DNA from: Apium graveolens
Taxonomy: Eukaryota; Streptophyta; Magnoliopsida; Apiales; Apiaceae
DNA length: 64,000 bases
Assembly: GCF_009905375.1 (NCBI RefSeq)
Contig: NC_133648.1
Span: 309,582,565-309,646,564, forward strand
Direction of reading: 5' to 3'
The notes under the pieces were generated by a model that saw only the letters and a list, made by a program, of their open reading frames with translations, did not search any database and was not told the DNA's origin. This document shows, one piece after another, positions 24,335 through 36,588 of the stretch. Numbering within the stretch: the first letter of the stretch is position 1; the number at the start of each line of letters is the position of its first letter. The position numbers and the translations under genes were made by a program.

Positions 24335-25103
24335 AATTCACAGAAAATATGGACAATTTCAGGAATGTAATTTTCTGCTGGTTGGAAGAGAACAACTTCT
24401 TTTCCCCATCAAATTAGAGTAAAAACTCAAGTCATTATAGAAAATTCTCTTTGTGCATATTGTGAAAGAATATTACTTTCAACAATACTGTTAACTTCAA
24501 GTCTTCCGAAATTAAGACTAGACAGAGGTAAATCGTAAACTGCAGATATAATAAACCAGAAAAGCCTAATATTAAGCTTTGAATCAGTAAAGAAACCATC
24601 CTACCTTAATGTCAACAACTTTAATTTGATGCTTGGGGACTCCATACTTTAAACAATGTAATAGAGCAGCTATATCCAGTCCATGACTCCCAGCATAATA
24701 CATATTGTCTAATCTTACAAAGTCATATACCTGAAATACTAAATTGTAAGCAAATCTAATTTACTTTACAGCAAGAGTACTATGGTTAACATTGGAAACA
24801 AAATGTTGGTACCTTATATCGAGACCTTCCACTTATGATTGCAGTAGGAAAACAAGCAGCTACTTGGTGGACTGCAACTCTCATATGAAATAATGTCAAA
24901 TTTATTAGAGGAAATCCAAATAACTTATTATGTTTTTTTGCTGAAAAAGACTAGTTCGTACCTTGTTAGTCATATAAGCTTCTTCAGGATTTGGTACAAT
25001 GTCTGAAAGGGTTCTATCATAATCCAAAAGGACTACAACTTTCCTCCCTTTGGCCAAGCTCATCATATGTTCAAATTTATCCAATGCAGAAAGGGTGCTT
25101 CAC
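24335..25103 (-). pseudogene. Trehalose-6-phosphate phosphatase (TPP) exons, fragment
   Basis: Four minus-strand exon-like blocks keep the family order. 25103-24962 reads SALDKFEHM, then VVVLLDYDRTLSDIV. 24884-24813 reads FPTAIISGRSR. 24730-24605 reads YYAGSHGLDI. About 24405-24335 reads GKEVVLFQPA and ends in a stop. These are the motifs of plant TPP, the HAD-type enzyme that dephosphorylates trehalose-6-phosphate. In the first exon one extra T (about 25091-25095) shifts the frame, and the HAD motif DYDGT reads DYDRT. The acceptor before 24884 is AT instead of AG. The N-terminal and C-terminal thirds are absent. It sits about 0.3 kb from the DLST fragment in the same orientation. Confidence 0.8.
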
Positions 25104-25590
25104 CTGAGTAACATACGACATATTAATATATTAATGATGTTATAAGTCTGAGATAAAAGTGTATGAACAATTAGAGACTCTACCTGTCATGAGTTATATT
25201 TATGCAGACCAACATTTCCATTCTCAGTCAGTACTGAATGTTGTGGCAATCCCATCCCTAAATCAGTACTTTTGAAAGGTACTTGTATCTGTATATATAA
25301 AAATATAAATTCGTTGTTATGATTTAAGTCTACATTACAGGCAGAGTAAGACCCTGTTAATTAAGTTAAACTAATATATCAGAAAGATTCCTAAAGTTGG
25401 AAGTAGTACTTTATCTCAAAGAATAATGCAATCCAATCAAGCTAACAAATCGATTACTTTGAGGCAGATTAGTATATTCTATAATGATTCAGGAGTTCAG
25501 GTAGATGGAATAATGAACAAGACGAATGGACTTATATAGGAACCAAAAAACAATAAATTAACCAAAATCATAATTAGAGTCAACTAACAG
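25104..25590. other. Flank of TPP fragment, no clear gene
   Basis: A minus-strand segment at about 25195-25290 is more balanced in composition and may be one more captured exon, but I cannot identify it. The rest is AT-rich. Confidence 0.3.
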
Positions 25591-25599
25591 TGAGATAAA

Positions 25600-27120
25600 T
25601 AAGACTACCCACAATAGTACGATATAAAGTAGGATCCACCAAAGGAAGACCATCAGATCACGAATATCGAACATTCATCTCAAGAGTATTATCCACAATC
25701 TTATTATTAGTAAGACGATCATGATCAAATAAATCAAAAATATTTTTAGACTGTAATAAAAGATAATCCTGTGATGAAGTAGCAACCTCGATCCCCAAAA
25801 AATAACGAAGCAAACCTAACTCTTTCATAGCAAAACAACGAGCCAACTCCTGTTTTAACGACTCAATACCAGCACAATCATCACCAGTAATAATCATATC
25901 ATCAACATACAAAGCCAAGAGAATATGACCCGCACTTGTACACCAAACAAATAAAGCATAATCATGATGACTAGATTGAAAGCCGAGTGAAATAAGTACC
26001 GTGGAAAATTTTTCAAACCAACAATGAGATGCCTGTCGTAGACCATATAGTGACTTACGAAGTGGACAAACATTACCAGGCTGATGAGGAAAACCAGGAG
26101 GAAGTGTCATATAAACTTCCTCATGTAGAACACCATACAAGAAAGCATTTTTAACATCTAACTGAAATATGTTCCATTTAGAAACTGAAGCAACTGCAAT
26201 TAGAGTACGACCTATCGTCATCTTTGCAACAAGTGTAAAGGTCTCCTCATAATCCAACAAGCCGATCCTTATAGCGCTCAACAGAACCATCAAATTTGGT
26301 CTAAATTTTATAGACCCAACGACAACCAATAGCATGTTTCCCTGGTGGTAAGGGAACCAAGTCCCACGTATGTGTCTGATGTAAAGCAGTAAGTTCCTCA
26401 GCTATAGCTGCCTGCCAAAGAGGATCTTGAACAACATCTCTATAGGAAACAAACTCAGTTAAACCGTGAACATATGTAATAAATAAGGCAAATGAAGGAG
26501 AATAAGATGAATAAGAAAAATCAGGAAGTCAAGTGGACTTACGAATATGAGTAGATTGACGAGTGGAAGGAGGAGAATCTGAAATCTCTAGAGAGGATTG
26601 AGTAGTCGTAGACGGGGGTGGAGATGGGGGAGTCTGAGATGTCTCAAGAACTGAAGTACTAGGAGCCGTGGGTAAAGTTTCCTCAACATCTGAGTCAAAA
26701 GGATCAATACGAATGAGATCTGCCTGTATCATATTATAGTAACTAATAGGGACAAAAAAATAGGGAATATGCTCAAGAAACACAACATGATGAGAAACAT
26801 ATAACTTTTGTCTAGCAGGATCAAAATAATGATTTCCTTTCTGATTGATACCATAACCCAAAAAAACACACAATGCAGATTTAGAAGTTAATTTTGTACG
26901 CTCTACATGTGGGAGAATGACAAAATAAGTGGAACAAAAAATACGGAACGAGGAATAGTCTGGAACATCTCCATATAATTTCTGAAAGGGATACAAACCT
27001 GAATTATAAGAAGTAGGAATAATATTAATCACATAGGTTGCAGTAAGAACTGCTTCCCCTCAAAACACACTAGGAACCTGAGCGAACAATAAGAAGGAGC
27101 GAGCTATTTCTACAAAAGGC
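25600..27120 (-). mobile_element. Element F: truncated Copia polyprotein (integrase C-term to RT)
   Basis: On the minus strand, 27118-26529 gives the C-terminal part of a Copia integrase (VLTATYVINI, then YNSGLYPFQKLYGD, VFLGYGINQKG, VVFLEHIPYF). After a low-complexity spacer, 26335-25658 gives RT (WNIFQLDVKNAFLYGVLHEEVYM, PPGFPHQPG, LYGLRQA and the YVDDM box). The expected gap region around 26340-26520 is frame-broken. A TGA replaces a tryptophan codon near 27065. There are no LTRs, gag, protease or RNase H. The family differs from A, B and C (no Sirevirus signatures). Its right side is cut off by element B material at about 27121. Confidence 0.85.
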
Positions 27121-27121
27121 T

Positions 27122-29551
27122 TAGAAAATTAAATTCTGATGATAAAACTCCTACAGTGTCTCCACCTTTGAGGAAAGTAAAGAAACAGAGAGCTTAGAGG
27201 AACATAGTTGAGTCAGATTCAGATGTAGTGGAAGCAGCTAAGGAAGGGGATCAGGAATCTCTGATCTCAACAGAACCAGTTGTTATTGAATTACTTCCTT
27301 CTGCACAACCAGATGCTGCACAACTAGAAACTGCCTACACCTTCTATGTCACCTATAGTTGATCCAGTACATACTAAAAAACCGGGTACAAGTGCTGAAA
27401 TTGATATTTATAACCTGATTGTGCCTGAGGTTTTGTACTTGGAAGCTCCACAAATTCAACTCACTCCACCAACAACATCACTTTTGAATGTTGATCAGAA
27501 CATGGCTGCAGATCAGAATTTAGAGGATGATGTTGAAACCTCTATAGCCTCACATACTGCTATTTTACCAGATGATGCTGATACTGCAGGATCTACAAGT
27601 TCTGATGCTGCCAATGAAGAAATTACTGGTGAAGCTGATGCAGCTGGTCCATCAGGACATGCACCTCAACAAACTGTTCATAAAGCTGATTTAGTCAAGA
27701 AGTTTGTTACAGGGGAAGCACCAGTACCTTGGAGTGAAACTCCTAGACGAAAGGAGTGGACTAAAGAATGGAACTCAGTTAGTTTTGTTCCTTCTGAAAA
27801 GATTCTTGCTGAGAATCTTGCAAAAGCTGATGAAATGTTGATAAATGATGATTTCAAGGCATAGCCGAGAGTTACTGCATTGAGTACAAGGCACCTTCAA
27901 GGTCAACACTCAATAACTCATGACAAGGAGAAACAACAAGCTTAAATTGAAGAAATTCTGAAGAATCAAGCTTCTCACCAAAATCAACTCAATGAGATCC
28001 AATCCTCAGTGGAATTGCTTGTCTCTCTTCTATTACCTGCTGATGCCAAAAAGGGGGAGAAAGTGATTAAGTCCAAATGCAAATCTATTCAGACGGTAAA
28101 AGGAAAGGATGATGAAAATGATGACCAGGGAAACTCTAACAAGGGTAGAGGTCAAGGTCAAGGCAAAGGATTTTCATCAAGTAAAGCTGGAACTACAAGT
28201 CAAAGAATAAGTTCTGATACTGGGAGAAGAATAAGTTCTGATACTGGTAAAAGGATAAGTTCTGATGAACATCTGGAACTTGATGAGGAAATTTCAAGAC
28301 AATCTGAAAGAAAATCCAGGAATGGACTTTGAGAGTCTAAAGGAAAAAGAAGCTAGACTTAAGTTAGAAAAAGTCAACTTCAAATCTAAAGCTTCTGTTG
28401 TTGAAAAGAAACTTCCTAAGGCTAAAGGCACTGTGATAAAAGAAAGGACAAATCCTAAAGCAATTAAAGCCAAATCACAAGTGGAGATAGATCCAAGGTC
28501 CAAGGGCAAAGAAAAAGTTGATGAACCTGTAAAGGTTTATATGCCAGTTATGGATGAAGAAATAATTGATGAAGAAGCATATGCTAATCTTATTCTGATG
28601 CATAAGAAGATTTTTCAAACAACCTCTTACATGGCTCATATTGTTCAGAGTCAAGAGTTAGTAAGTTCTTATATGACAGTGAAGCAAGCAACCTCTGACT
28701 TAGCTCAAGTTGGCTTGATATCAGAAGATAAGGAAAAGGAAACCTCTGACATTGCTCATATTAAACCTTCAAAGTTACTCCTACCAGGATTCACCAAAGC
28801 TAAACAAACTCAATCTTTGAAGACTACAACAAGTGGTTTTGAAGCAAGAGTTGTTACAGGATAAGAAGCAAGAGATAAATCTGGATTGGGTAGTGCTGAT
28901 GAAAGAAGAATACAGAACACAACCAATGATCCAACTTCTTTAAGTGGACCAGGTGTTGGAGCAACTCCTGAAAGATTGAATCGACTTGAATCTTTACAAA
29001 TGGTTTACCATACCTTCTTGAAAGAACATATCTTGTTATATTTTATGACAGATGGAAGGGTATACCATATTAGGCAGAATGCTATACTACTGAAGTATTT
29101 TGAGGAACTGGAACATGTTCTATTCTTACTTCAAGTGAAGAACAGATTAACAGATAGTGCTGAAAATTATTTGAAGACTCAAATTTAAATACAGAAGAAG
29201 CTTTACTCTGTAAAGTCTGACATCACATATTGTCCCAAGTACAGAGATCACAAGGGTGATATTGTCGATATGAAGCCTAACACTGCTAAGATTATAACTA
29301 CTTTTCTGGGTTATAAGGCTGTGGAATACAATCTTGAGTCTGACAAGGCATATTTAATCGGACTAGATCAGGAGATACGAAAAGCTAAGATAAATGATCT
29401 CAGAGCAGCTATTTTTCAAACTGGAGAAGATACAGCTGAATTGAAGAATGCCAAAAGGAGGATGGTTAATGAACTTGAATATGCTGAGAGATGTTTGTTA
29501 AAGAACTATCTCAGAACAACTCCTGATATCAAAGAGATCAGAAGTAATTGA
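27122..29551 (+). pseudogene. Extra 3' ORF of a B-family Sirevirus (broken)
   Basis: This is a coding-like region on the + strand between pol (missing here) and a 3' LTR. It is readable as successive open blocks 27346-27864, 28009-28332, 28265-28864, 28886-29188 and 29270-29551, separated by single stops or frameshifts. It is rich in Lys, Glu, Ser and Thr and looks mostly disordered. A coiled-coil segment at about 27950-28030 (ILKNQASHQNQLNEIQSSVE) resembles the coiled coil at about 53500-53600 in C's extra region. No transmembrane helix, protease or polymerase motif is visible, so I do not call it an envelope protein. The 5' end is lost at the junction with element F. Confidence 0.7.
28201..28266 (+). 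repeat. 24-bp tandem repeat (2.7 copies)
   Basis: The unit reads AGAATAAGTTCTGATACTGG plus four bases. It is repeated in frame and encodes RISSDTGR/K. It contains the B-family motif AGTTCTGAT. Confidence 0.9.
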
Positions 29552-29741
29552 AGCCAAGTCAAAGATCTACAACTACTTAAATTCTGAAGTTTATACAGAC
29601 TGAAGCTGTTATCAAAAGTTAAAGATGGTAAAGCTGAAATGACTGTAAGTTGTAGTTATCTAGTCAAATTCTCATGCATTTGTACTTAATGTTTTTGACA
29701 TCATCAAATATCTGTTAAACTTGAATATTATGCTAATTTAT

Positions 29742-29755
29742 AAGTTGGGGGAGAT
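29742..29755 (+). other. Polypurine tract preceding LTR of B
   Basis: AGTTGGGGGAGAT ends directly before the TG of the LTR. Its presence on the left side shows that the left neighbour uses this LTR as its 3' LTR. Confidence 0.9.
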
Positions 29756-30376
29756 TGTTAGATATATTTGATAATGTCATGTGTAATATGATTTGTGTTT
29801 AGTTTTCAGATCTTACCTTACAGGACAAATCAATACTTAACTGGAAATCAGCACTTATACTGAAGACATAACTTATGATATCAGAACTTAAGTTATCAAA
29901 ACTTAAGGTTCAGAAGATATTTATCAGGAGATAATATTAGGACTTAAGATGACTTTCAGGTAAGGCAGGCGGCTGAATGAAAGGAAAGAAGATCGAGACT
30001 AAGACAGAAAGAATTGTGCATGAAGAAAGAATTTTATGAAGAATAGAATACTTGGAAGAAAATATAACTAGTTGATATATTTTAGGAAGCATAATTATAT
30101 TCCATATCAATTAGAAGATTATCTTGTAACTGTGTAGTATATAAACACAGACATAGAGTTTACACTATAAGTGTTACGATTATCGAAGTTATTATTCTTT
30201 GTAACTCTAGCAGCTCTCGTGATAATTTGTTCATCACTGAGAGAGGACAGTTCCATATTGTAACAGAGTTTATTGTGTTGAATAAAATCTATTTTCTGTT
30301 ACTTGAGTTCTTATATTCGATTTGATTGTGATAAACACTGTATTCAACCCCCTTCTACAGTATGTGTGATTTAACA
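29756..30376 (+). repeat. LTR of family B, shared by two internal regions
   Basis: This 621-bp LTR runs from TGTTAGATATATTTG to GTGATTTAACA. A polypurine tract abuts its left side and a primer binding site its right side. It therefore acts as the 3' LTR of the left piece and the 5' LTR of the right piece. Near its end it has the Sirevirus-typical CCCCCTTCTAC. The likely transcript start lies near 30130, after TATATAAACACAG at about 30139-30151. Confidence 0.9.
30139..30146 (+). promoter_or_regulatory. Candidate TATA box of LTR B
   Basis: A TATATAAAC sequence lies in the middle of the LTR, followed by a leader that runs to the primer site. The spacing fits a U3/R boundary at about 30170, but no start site is proven. 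Confidence 0.5.
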
Positions 30377-30378
30377 AG

Positions 30379-30390
30379 TGGTATCAGAGC
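30379..30390 (+). other. Primer binding site of element B
   Basis: TGGTATCAGAGC, two bases after the LTR end, is complementary to initiator methionine tRNA. Confidence 0.95.
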
Positions 30391-30431
30391 TATCTGTTAA
30401 CACACAAACAGTTTAAGATCCAAAAACAATC

Positions 30432-32416
30432 ATGTCTGAAGAAGAAACTCCAACCAAACCCACTGAAACTGAAGAACCTCCAAAAACCATAACCCATAGT
30501 CGATATGAGACTATAAGAGTTCCCATATTGAAACCTTCTGAGTATTCCATATGGAAAGTAAAGATGGCTATATTTCTGGAAGCTACAGATCCAGAATATC
30601 TCGACAGGATTTATGAAGGACCACATATGCCAACCAAACTCTCTGTGGAAGTTGCAGGTCAGCCAGCAAAGTCTGTACCAAAGGAGAAAAGTGATTACAC
30701 TGCTGAAGATAACTCATCAATTGCAAAGGATGCAAAGGTAAGACACTTGATGCATAGTGCCATTGATAATGTCATGTCAAATAGGGTAATTAACTGCAAG
30801 ACTGCAAAAGAGATATGGGATGCTTTGGAAATAAGGTGTCAGGGAACTGATTCAATCAAGAAGAATAGGAAGACAATACTCACTCAAGAGTATGAGCACT
30901 TTGACTCAAAGCCTGATGAGTCATTAACTGATTTATATGACATATTTGTCAAACTCTTGAATGATCTGTCACTAGTTGACAAAGAGTATGATATTGAAGA
31001 TTTAAATCTTAAATTCCTGTTAGCTCTTCCTGAAAGATGGGATTTGAAGGCCACAATAATAAGAGACAACTATGCCCTTAAGGAAACAACTCTCAATGAA
31101 ATTTACGGGATGCTGAAGACTCATGAACTTGAGATGGAACAAAGAAGCAAGAGGAATGGAAGTCAAGGACAGTTGCCTTTGTGGCTGAGGAGGAAAGTCC
31201 CAAAGAAGCTGTCTCAAGGAAAGGCAAGGAAAAGGCTCTCATCACAAAGTCTGATACTGAGTCATCAAGTTCTGATAGTGATGATGACTCAGAAACTGAA
31301 AGTATACCTGAGATCGACTCTGATGAGGAGATGATGAAGCTGTGTGCTCTTTTGGTGAAAGGGATCACAAAGATTGCATACAGGAAATTCAGGAGAGGAA
31401 AGAAGTTTTCCAGGAAAGGTGCAAGTTCTGATAAGAAAGATTTCAGAAAATCTGAAGGCAAAGGAGGAAAGTCTGACAGAGGAGATTACTCAAATGTTAA
31501 ATGCTACAACTGTGGTGAGAAAGGTCACATATCTCCAAATTGCAGAAAAGGGAAAAGTGACAAAGGCAAGGTTCTTGTCACAAAGAAGAAAAGCTGGTCA
31601 TATGTTTCAGATTCTGAGGATGAGGAAAACTATGCCTTGATGGCAAATGCTGATAGCAGTTCTGATACTGCTGACTTAAAGGTACCTCAAACTACTTATG
31701 CCTTTCATACTGATGATATTACTGAGTTGAGAAGATATCTTAAAACCATGTTCATTAGTTATAAAGATCAAACTTTAACATGTGAAAGATTAACTTCTGA
31801 AAATCTTGCTTATAAAAAGAGGAATGATTATTTAGAAAAAGAGTTAGTCATGTTCCATCAAACTCAGAAAGATAGAGATGATGCCGAAGTGTTAAAAATG
31901 AATGAATATCTAAAAACTGAGTTAGAAAAGGAAAGAGAGATTATTAGGACTTGGAATAACTCTGGTAAAGCAACTCAGGATATTCTTAGTAGTGGAAACT
32001 AGAAAGAGGGCTTAGGTTATGGAGATGATAAGAATAGTAAGGTAACTGTAGAAACTGAGCCTATAGTTGTTAAACAAAAACCAAAGGTAAATTCTATTTA
32101 GTTTGTAACTGCAAAGTCTGATATTGAGAACTCAGAAGTTAAGGAGAAAGTTACTTCTGACAAACCTAAACATGATAAGCCAACTGAAGTTAACATAGGC
32201 TTAATGACTAAGAAGCAACTTAAGCATAAGCTGAAAGATGTTAAAAATGTAAACAAGGTAAAACCACCTTGGAAAAATAGGAATGGAAAGGAAGGTGTGA
32301 ATAAAAGTAACAATTATAAGCCTGTTCCTAATGCTCCTAGAAAAACATGTCATAACTGTAGAAACTCTAACCATCTGGCTTCTTTTTGCAGGAAGAATAA
32401 GAATTTAAACTCCTTA
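30432..32416 (+). pseudogene. gag: Element B gag, 5' part (frameshifted, cut by E)
   Basis: It starts with an ATG 42 bases after the primer site (MSEEETPTKPTET). Residues 1-240 form the plant Copia gag domain (YSIWKVKMAIFLEATDPEYL, EIWDALEIRCQG, LSLVDKEYD). At about 31160-31200 the frame shifts. The second frame runs 31181-32002 with an acidic Ser/Asp tract, a CCHC knuckle at about 31503-31546 (CYNCGEKGHISPNC) and a coiled coil. After stops at about 32000 and 32098, a second knuckle at about 32349-32391 (CHNCRNSNHLASFC) follows. Translation is cut at 32416 by the LTR of E and resumes at 46443. The length and two-knuckle layout match the gags of A and C. Confidence 0.85.
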
Positions 32417-32496
32417 TGTGACGCCCTCAATCTCGGGATTAGTAAATGAGGACCCACACACCTTTAATCTAATAATTGAATAAGCATAAACCCCGA

Positions 32497-32766
32497 TTAA
32501 CTACTAACAGGATCAAACAGGATATAGTATGAGGCAAGATTACAACTACCAATCATAAAATATAACTTACAACCCCAAAATATTATTAAATAAACATAAT
32601 CGATTCCAGCTGGGAACCGACAAATAACCCATTGTATCTTTACAACTTTCCTTCTAAGCGTTTGCTCATTCATAAATACCACTACCTGCTCTGGCAACCG
32701 AAAGCCCTCAACACGATAGGGACCACCAGGTACGCTCTTACGAGCAGTGCGCCTAAGTCTGGCCAT
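32497..32766 (-). CDS. Small ORF in 3' LTR of E with histone H3 tail-like start
   Basis: An ATG at 32764-32766 opens an 89-residue frame. Residues 2-14 read ARLRRTARKSVPG. Histone H3 starts ARTKQTARKSTGG, so A1, R2, T6, A7, R8, K9, S10 and a Gly match while K4 is R. The remainder does not resemble H3 and ends in a hydrophobic Tyr/Phe/Ile-rich stretch. The same frame is open in the other LTR. I know no family for it and expression is unproven. Chance resemblance is possible for so short a motif. In the transcript it would lie near the end of U5. Confidence 0.35.
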   Translation of the reverse strand: MARLRRTARKSVPGGPYRVEGFRLPEQVVVFMNEQTLRRKVVKIQWVICRFPAGIDYVYLIIFWGCKLYFMIGSCNLASYYILFDPVSS

Positions 32767-35610
32767 CTTCTTGCTTAACTGCCATGGTTAGATTAAAACA
32801 AAACATATGAGTATAAAATTCAGCAAGTAACTATAAAGCAGTTCTATGATTTCAAATTCACAATATACTTTACCAAACTCAGGGTATTCTACTCTTTTTA
32901 CTCAAGGTGGCAGATTTCCAGCTTTTGGGGTTAAGGAAAGCTTATGAAGGAAAAATGTGGGGCTTTCAAGGAACAAGGTTCAACGCAGGAAGAGATACGA
33001 CATTCATCTCAAATCATTAAAGGATCAGATTAGATCTTTCAGAAAGAGGAAAGCAACTATATTTCATTATATGAAATCAATCATATGATCAATAGATTAA
33101 AAATCAGGGTTCTCGAGCTTTAAGCTTCACAATCAACTCTTTTTCAAAACAATATAAACCATTTTCATTTCCAAGAATCAATTACAGAACATAAAGTTTC
33201 AGTTTCCTTTTAAATCAACAATTAGAACCCTTGATTGGATTACTTTATCTTTCCATTTCATTATAATATGGGTGATCAGCCCGTACCAACCTCCATCCGG
33301 TCTTTAAGGTACCAATTAGCATAATTTCAGCCTTAAGTTGGACTAGCCCCGCTAGCCTCTTACCATGACAGGACTAGTCCCACTAGCCTCTTACATCCCA
33401 ATCCAATCCATCAGGAATTCGTTTGGAAAACCTTGAGTTGGAAAACGATAGGTTTTCAAAATTCATTTTATCCTTACCAAGAATATGAAATCATTCAGAC
33501 TCTTTCGAGTCAAAACTCATTCTTAAGTCAAATTTCAAGAAGTCAAAGTTAAGGGAGTGATTCAAGACAAGCAAGGAACAACTCTAAGGATTCTGTATCA
33601 AGGATAACAAGGTACTTAAATAAGAAGGATCAACATCTGTTTAGGGATCAATAGGGTGATCAAGAAATAAAGTATCATTAAATAGGGTTCGCAAAGATAA
33701 TTATAGGGTTCAATACAATTCATGGCTTAACAAATAACTTGAACAGAAAAGACAGGTTACCAAAGGGTTGAATCAGTAAGCTTATCAATAACAGTTTATC
33801 AAGATCAAAAACAGGGTATCTCAAGTCATTAACAGGGGTTCATTAATTAACAACTCCATACTCTACATGGTATGAACAATAACCTCTCTATAACCATTTT
33901 CACAAGTAATGAGAGTTACTTGCCTGAATTTTCTTTCCTGAGGGTTGAACTACTGCCACCTAGTATACCATTTCCTTTCCTAGCCTGAATGCCCTCACGC
34001 TCCGAATCTACAATAAAATCAAAATCTTAATCAGTTTCTCAACTCTCGTTCCCGAAATGATCACTCAATACTATAGCTCGATTATACCCTTGACTCGAGT
34101 ATACGAATATAGCTTATACACATAACCACATAGCACATTACACGACATATAACTTTACTCTTAACCTTTACGCCTTTATATACTCGACCATCGTCTTATA
34201 AACATCTTTATCTCATTTCGAAGTCAAATCATACTTTATATTAGTACATATAGCTCTTTATACTTGAAATTCTTATACGAATAAACAAACGACAAAACTT
34301 ACAATAACGACCCTACAGTCATTTTTAAACCAACACGACAACCATAGTTAACACAAATCAATCATCCCATTTCTTTATACTTTAATTCGAACCAAACATA
34401 GCAAATCAAGCAAAATCTTACATACAATCCTTAACTAATCCTCATGATCCATTCAAGCACTTAAATTAGAATTTGACCTTTTTAACTACTATAAACCATT
34501 CGGCCATTCTACAAACATCACCCAAAATTAAGTAAATTTTCAAGCCAAATCCATATAACACATAATCAATCAAACATTCACTTAATCCAACTTAAGATTC
34601 TCACAAAAATAACCATATCATTCGGTTTTTCAATAACATCCAACATGCATTCAATTTTTGATCTCATACATAGCATGCAAGCATCTTTCCCTGGTTTTAA
34701 TCCTAAATTCTAGTGAATCCAAGCAAGAACAACACACCAATTTAATTCTTCTTCCTTTATCAATAAAAATTCGAACCAAGACAACCTATAATCTCATGTT
34801 TACATTCAAATTTCTCATCCCTAATTCCATTAAACACTCTATTTAACTTATCATTTTTAAACATCCATCACACAATCATTTTATAACTATAATCAATCCC
34901 TTTTTGGTACACCAAAGCCCTATGCAGCTTTTACATTAAATAAATACATGCATGGTCTAATTTAGCTTTAAATTCATCTAATCATTCAAATCAAGTCATA
35001 ATTCATGGACTTATACTTCAACAAATCATTCCTAATAAGCAATTATCAACTTAACTTTTAGAAATCAAAACCCTTTTTGAAATTTAAACAATCCAAGCAT
35101 ACAAACACCAAAATCATGTTTTGTGGTATTAGAGTTCAGTTTTTAACATCACAACTCACCACCGGTTCATCGGAGTTCATCACTGGTGGCGGTGGTTTCT
35201 CGGTGGTGCCCCATTTCGGGGTTTCCAACCTTGAAACCTCCGATTTATGCACACACAAGGCACATGCAAGACTCATTTAGCTTTGAAAATCAGTTTTCAA
35301 TCATAAAATCACCTCCTTAAGCACATAATCTTATATACATACATACAGACGCATCAAGCATGAACACACACACACACATCGAGCTTGCATGCAAGAAGAT
35401 ATTTACACATGCACACTCCAATAACCACTTATATGTGTTTAACAAGAGATTTTGAGAAGGATTGGTGAGAGTTATCAAAGAAACAAGTAGTATACCAAGA
35501 GAGAAAAAGAAAAGCCGAGAGAGAGAGAGTAGCCGAGAGAGAGAGTGAGAAAGAAAGAGAGAAGAGAGAATGAGGTGCTCGGGAAAAAGAAAAGAAAAGG
35601 GGGGGATGAG

Positions 35611-35616
35611 TTTATA
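35611..35616 (-). promoter_or_regulatory. TATA box of LTR E (left copy)
   Basis: The minus strand reads GTATAAACTC. It is followed about 30 bases later by a pyrimidine-rich (CT) leader at about 35580-35500, the usual layout of a plant promoter. The right copy is at 45524-45529. Confidence 0.6.
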
Positions 35617-36548
35617 CACAATCAAGGACAAGGGCAATTTAGTACATTACTAATTCCCTTTTATAAATTGATTTTCCTTTCTCTTTTTACTCCCAAAGAT
35701 TATTGGTGGAAAAATAAATATATCTCTCTCAGAAAGTTAAAATTATAGCGATTGACGATTTTTAAATGTAGATCTCGAAATTAGCTTTCCAATCATTACT
35801 CATAATAAGATTTTGAGCGTACGATTGATTTTATATGATTTTCGCAAGCTCGCCTTAATAATAACATTTTTCCACATAAAAATTAATTTAAAATGCAATG
35901 ACCACCAAATAAATCCATTCATCATTTTTAAAAAGTCTCTAGGACTATTATGAAGATAACAAAATAAATCCCATGTTTTTATCTTACTCAAATAATTTTA
36001 TAAAAATGCGCGAAGGTTAAATAAACCTTTATTTAAATCAAATAATTCCTTTAAATTCACAAAAATGTCATAGAGCACATAGTCATGCACACAGACAAGC
36101 AATCACACATATACGATCACATAACAACTCAGGTCTGATCAGAGAATTTGTCCTTCTTTAATCTTTACCCTTTTCTACGCGTACCGGGTCACGTTCAGCC
36201 TGACGGCCCGACGCTCAGCGTTTCAATTACGCTTCTCATTAACTTTATCGACCGACACGTCACTTATGATGAAATACTTTATTTAAACATTAATTTCATT
36301 CATTCACACATATTTCCCATTTTATATTCTTTAACTCCTTATTAGGACGGGTTCCGTTCCACCTGACGGCCCGACAACACAGCTTAACTCCTAAGCTGAC
36401 TCTTTAAATTGGAACGTTTTTACTTACGCTCCTAGATTCTAATATACAGCAAAGACAATTAATTAACACTTTATCACATAATTATAATCACATCGCATAA
36501 AGTATACTTTATTGACTTAATTACGTCACAAAATTCTCAGTCGTCACA

Positions 36549-36561
36549 ATCTACCCTCCTT
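36549..36561 (-). other. Polypurine tract of element E
   Basis: The minus strand reads AAGGAGGGTAGAT directly before the LTR start. Confidence 0.9.
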
Positions 36562-36588
36562 AAAAGGATTCAGTCCCCAGAATCTAAT

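Larger units (their letters stand above)
32417..36548 (-). repeat. 3' LTR of element E (left copy)
   Basis: This 4132-bp LTR runs from TGTGACGCCCTC at 32417 to CAGTCGTCACA at 36548, next to the polypurine tract. It contains GA-rich and AC-rich simple repeats at about 35340-35580, a TATA box (35611-35616 on minus) and an 89-codon ORF (32497-32766). Confidence 0.95.
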
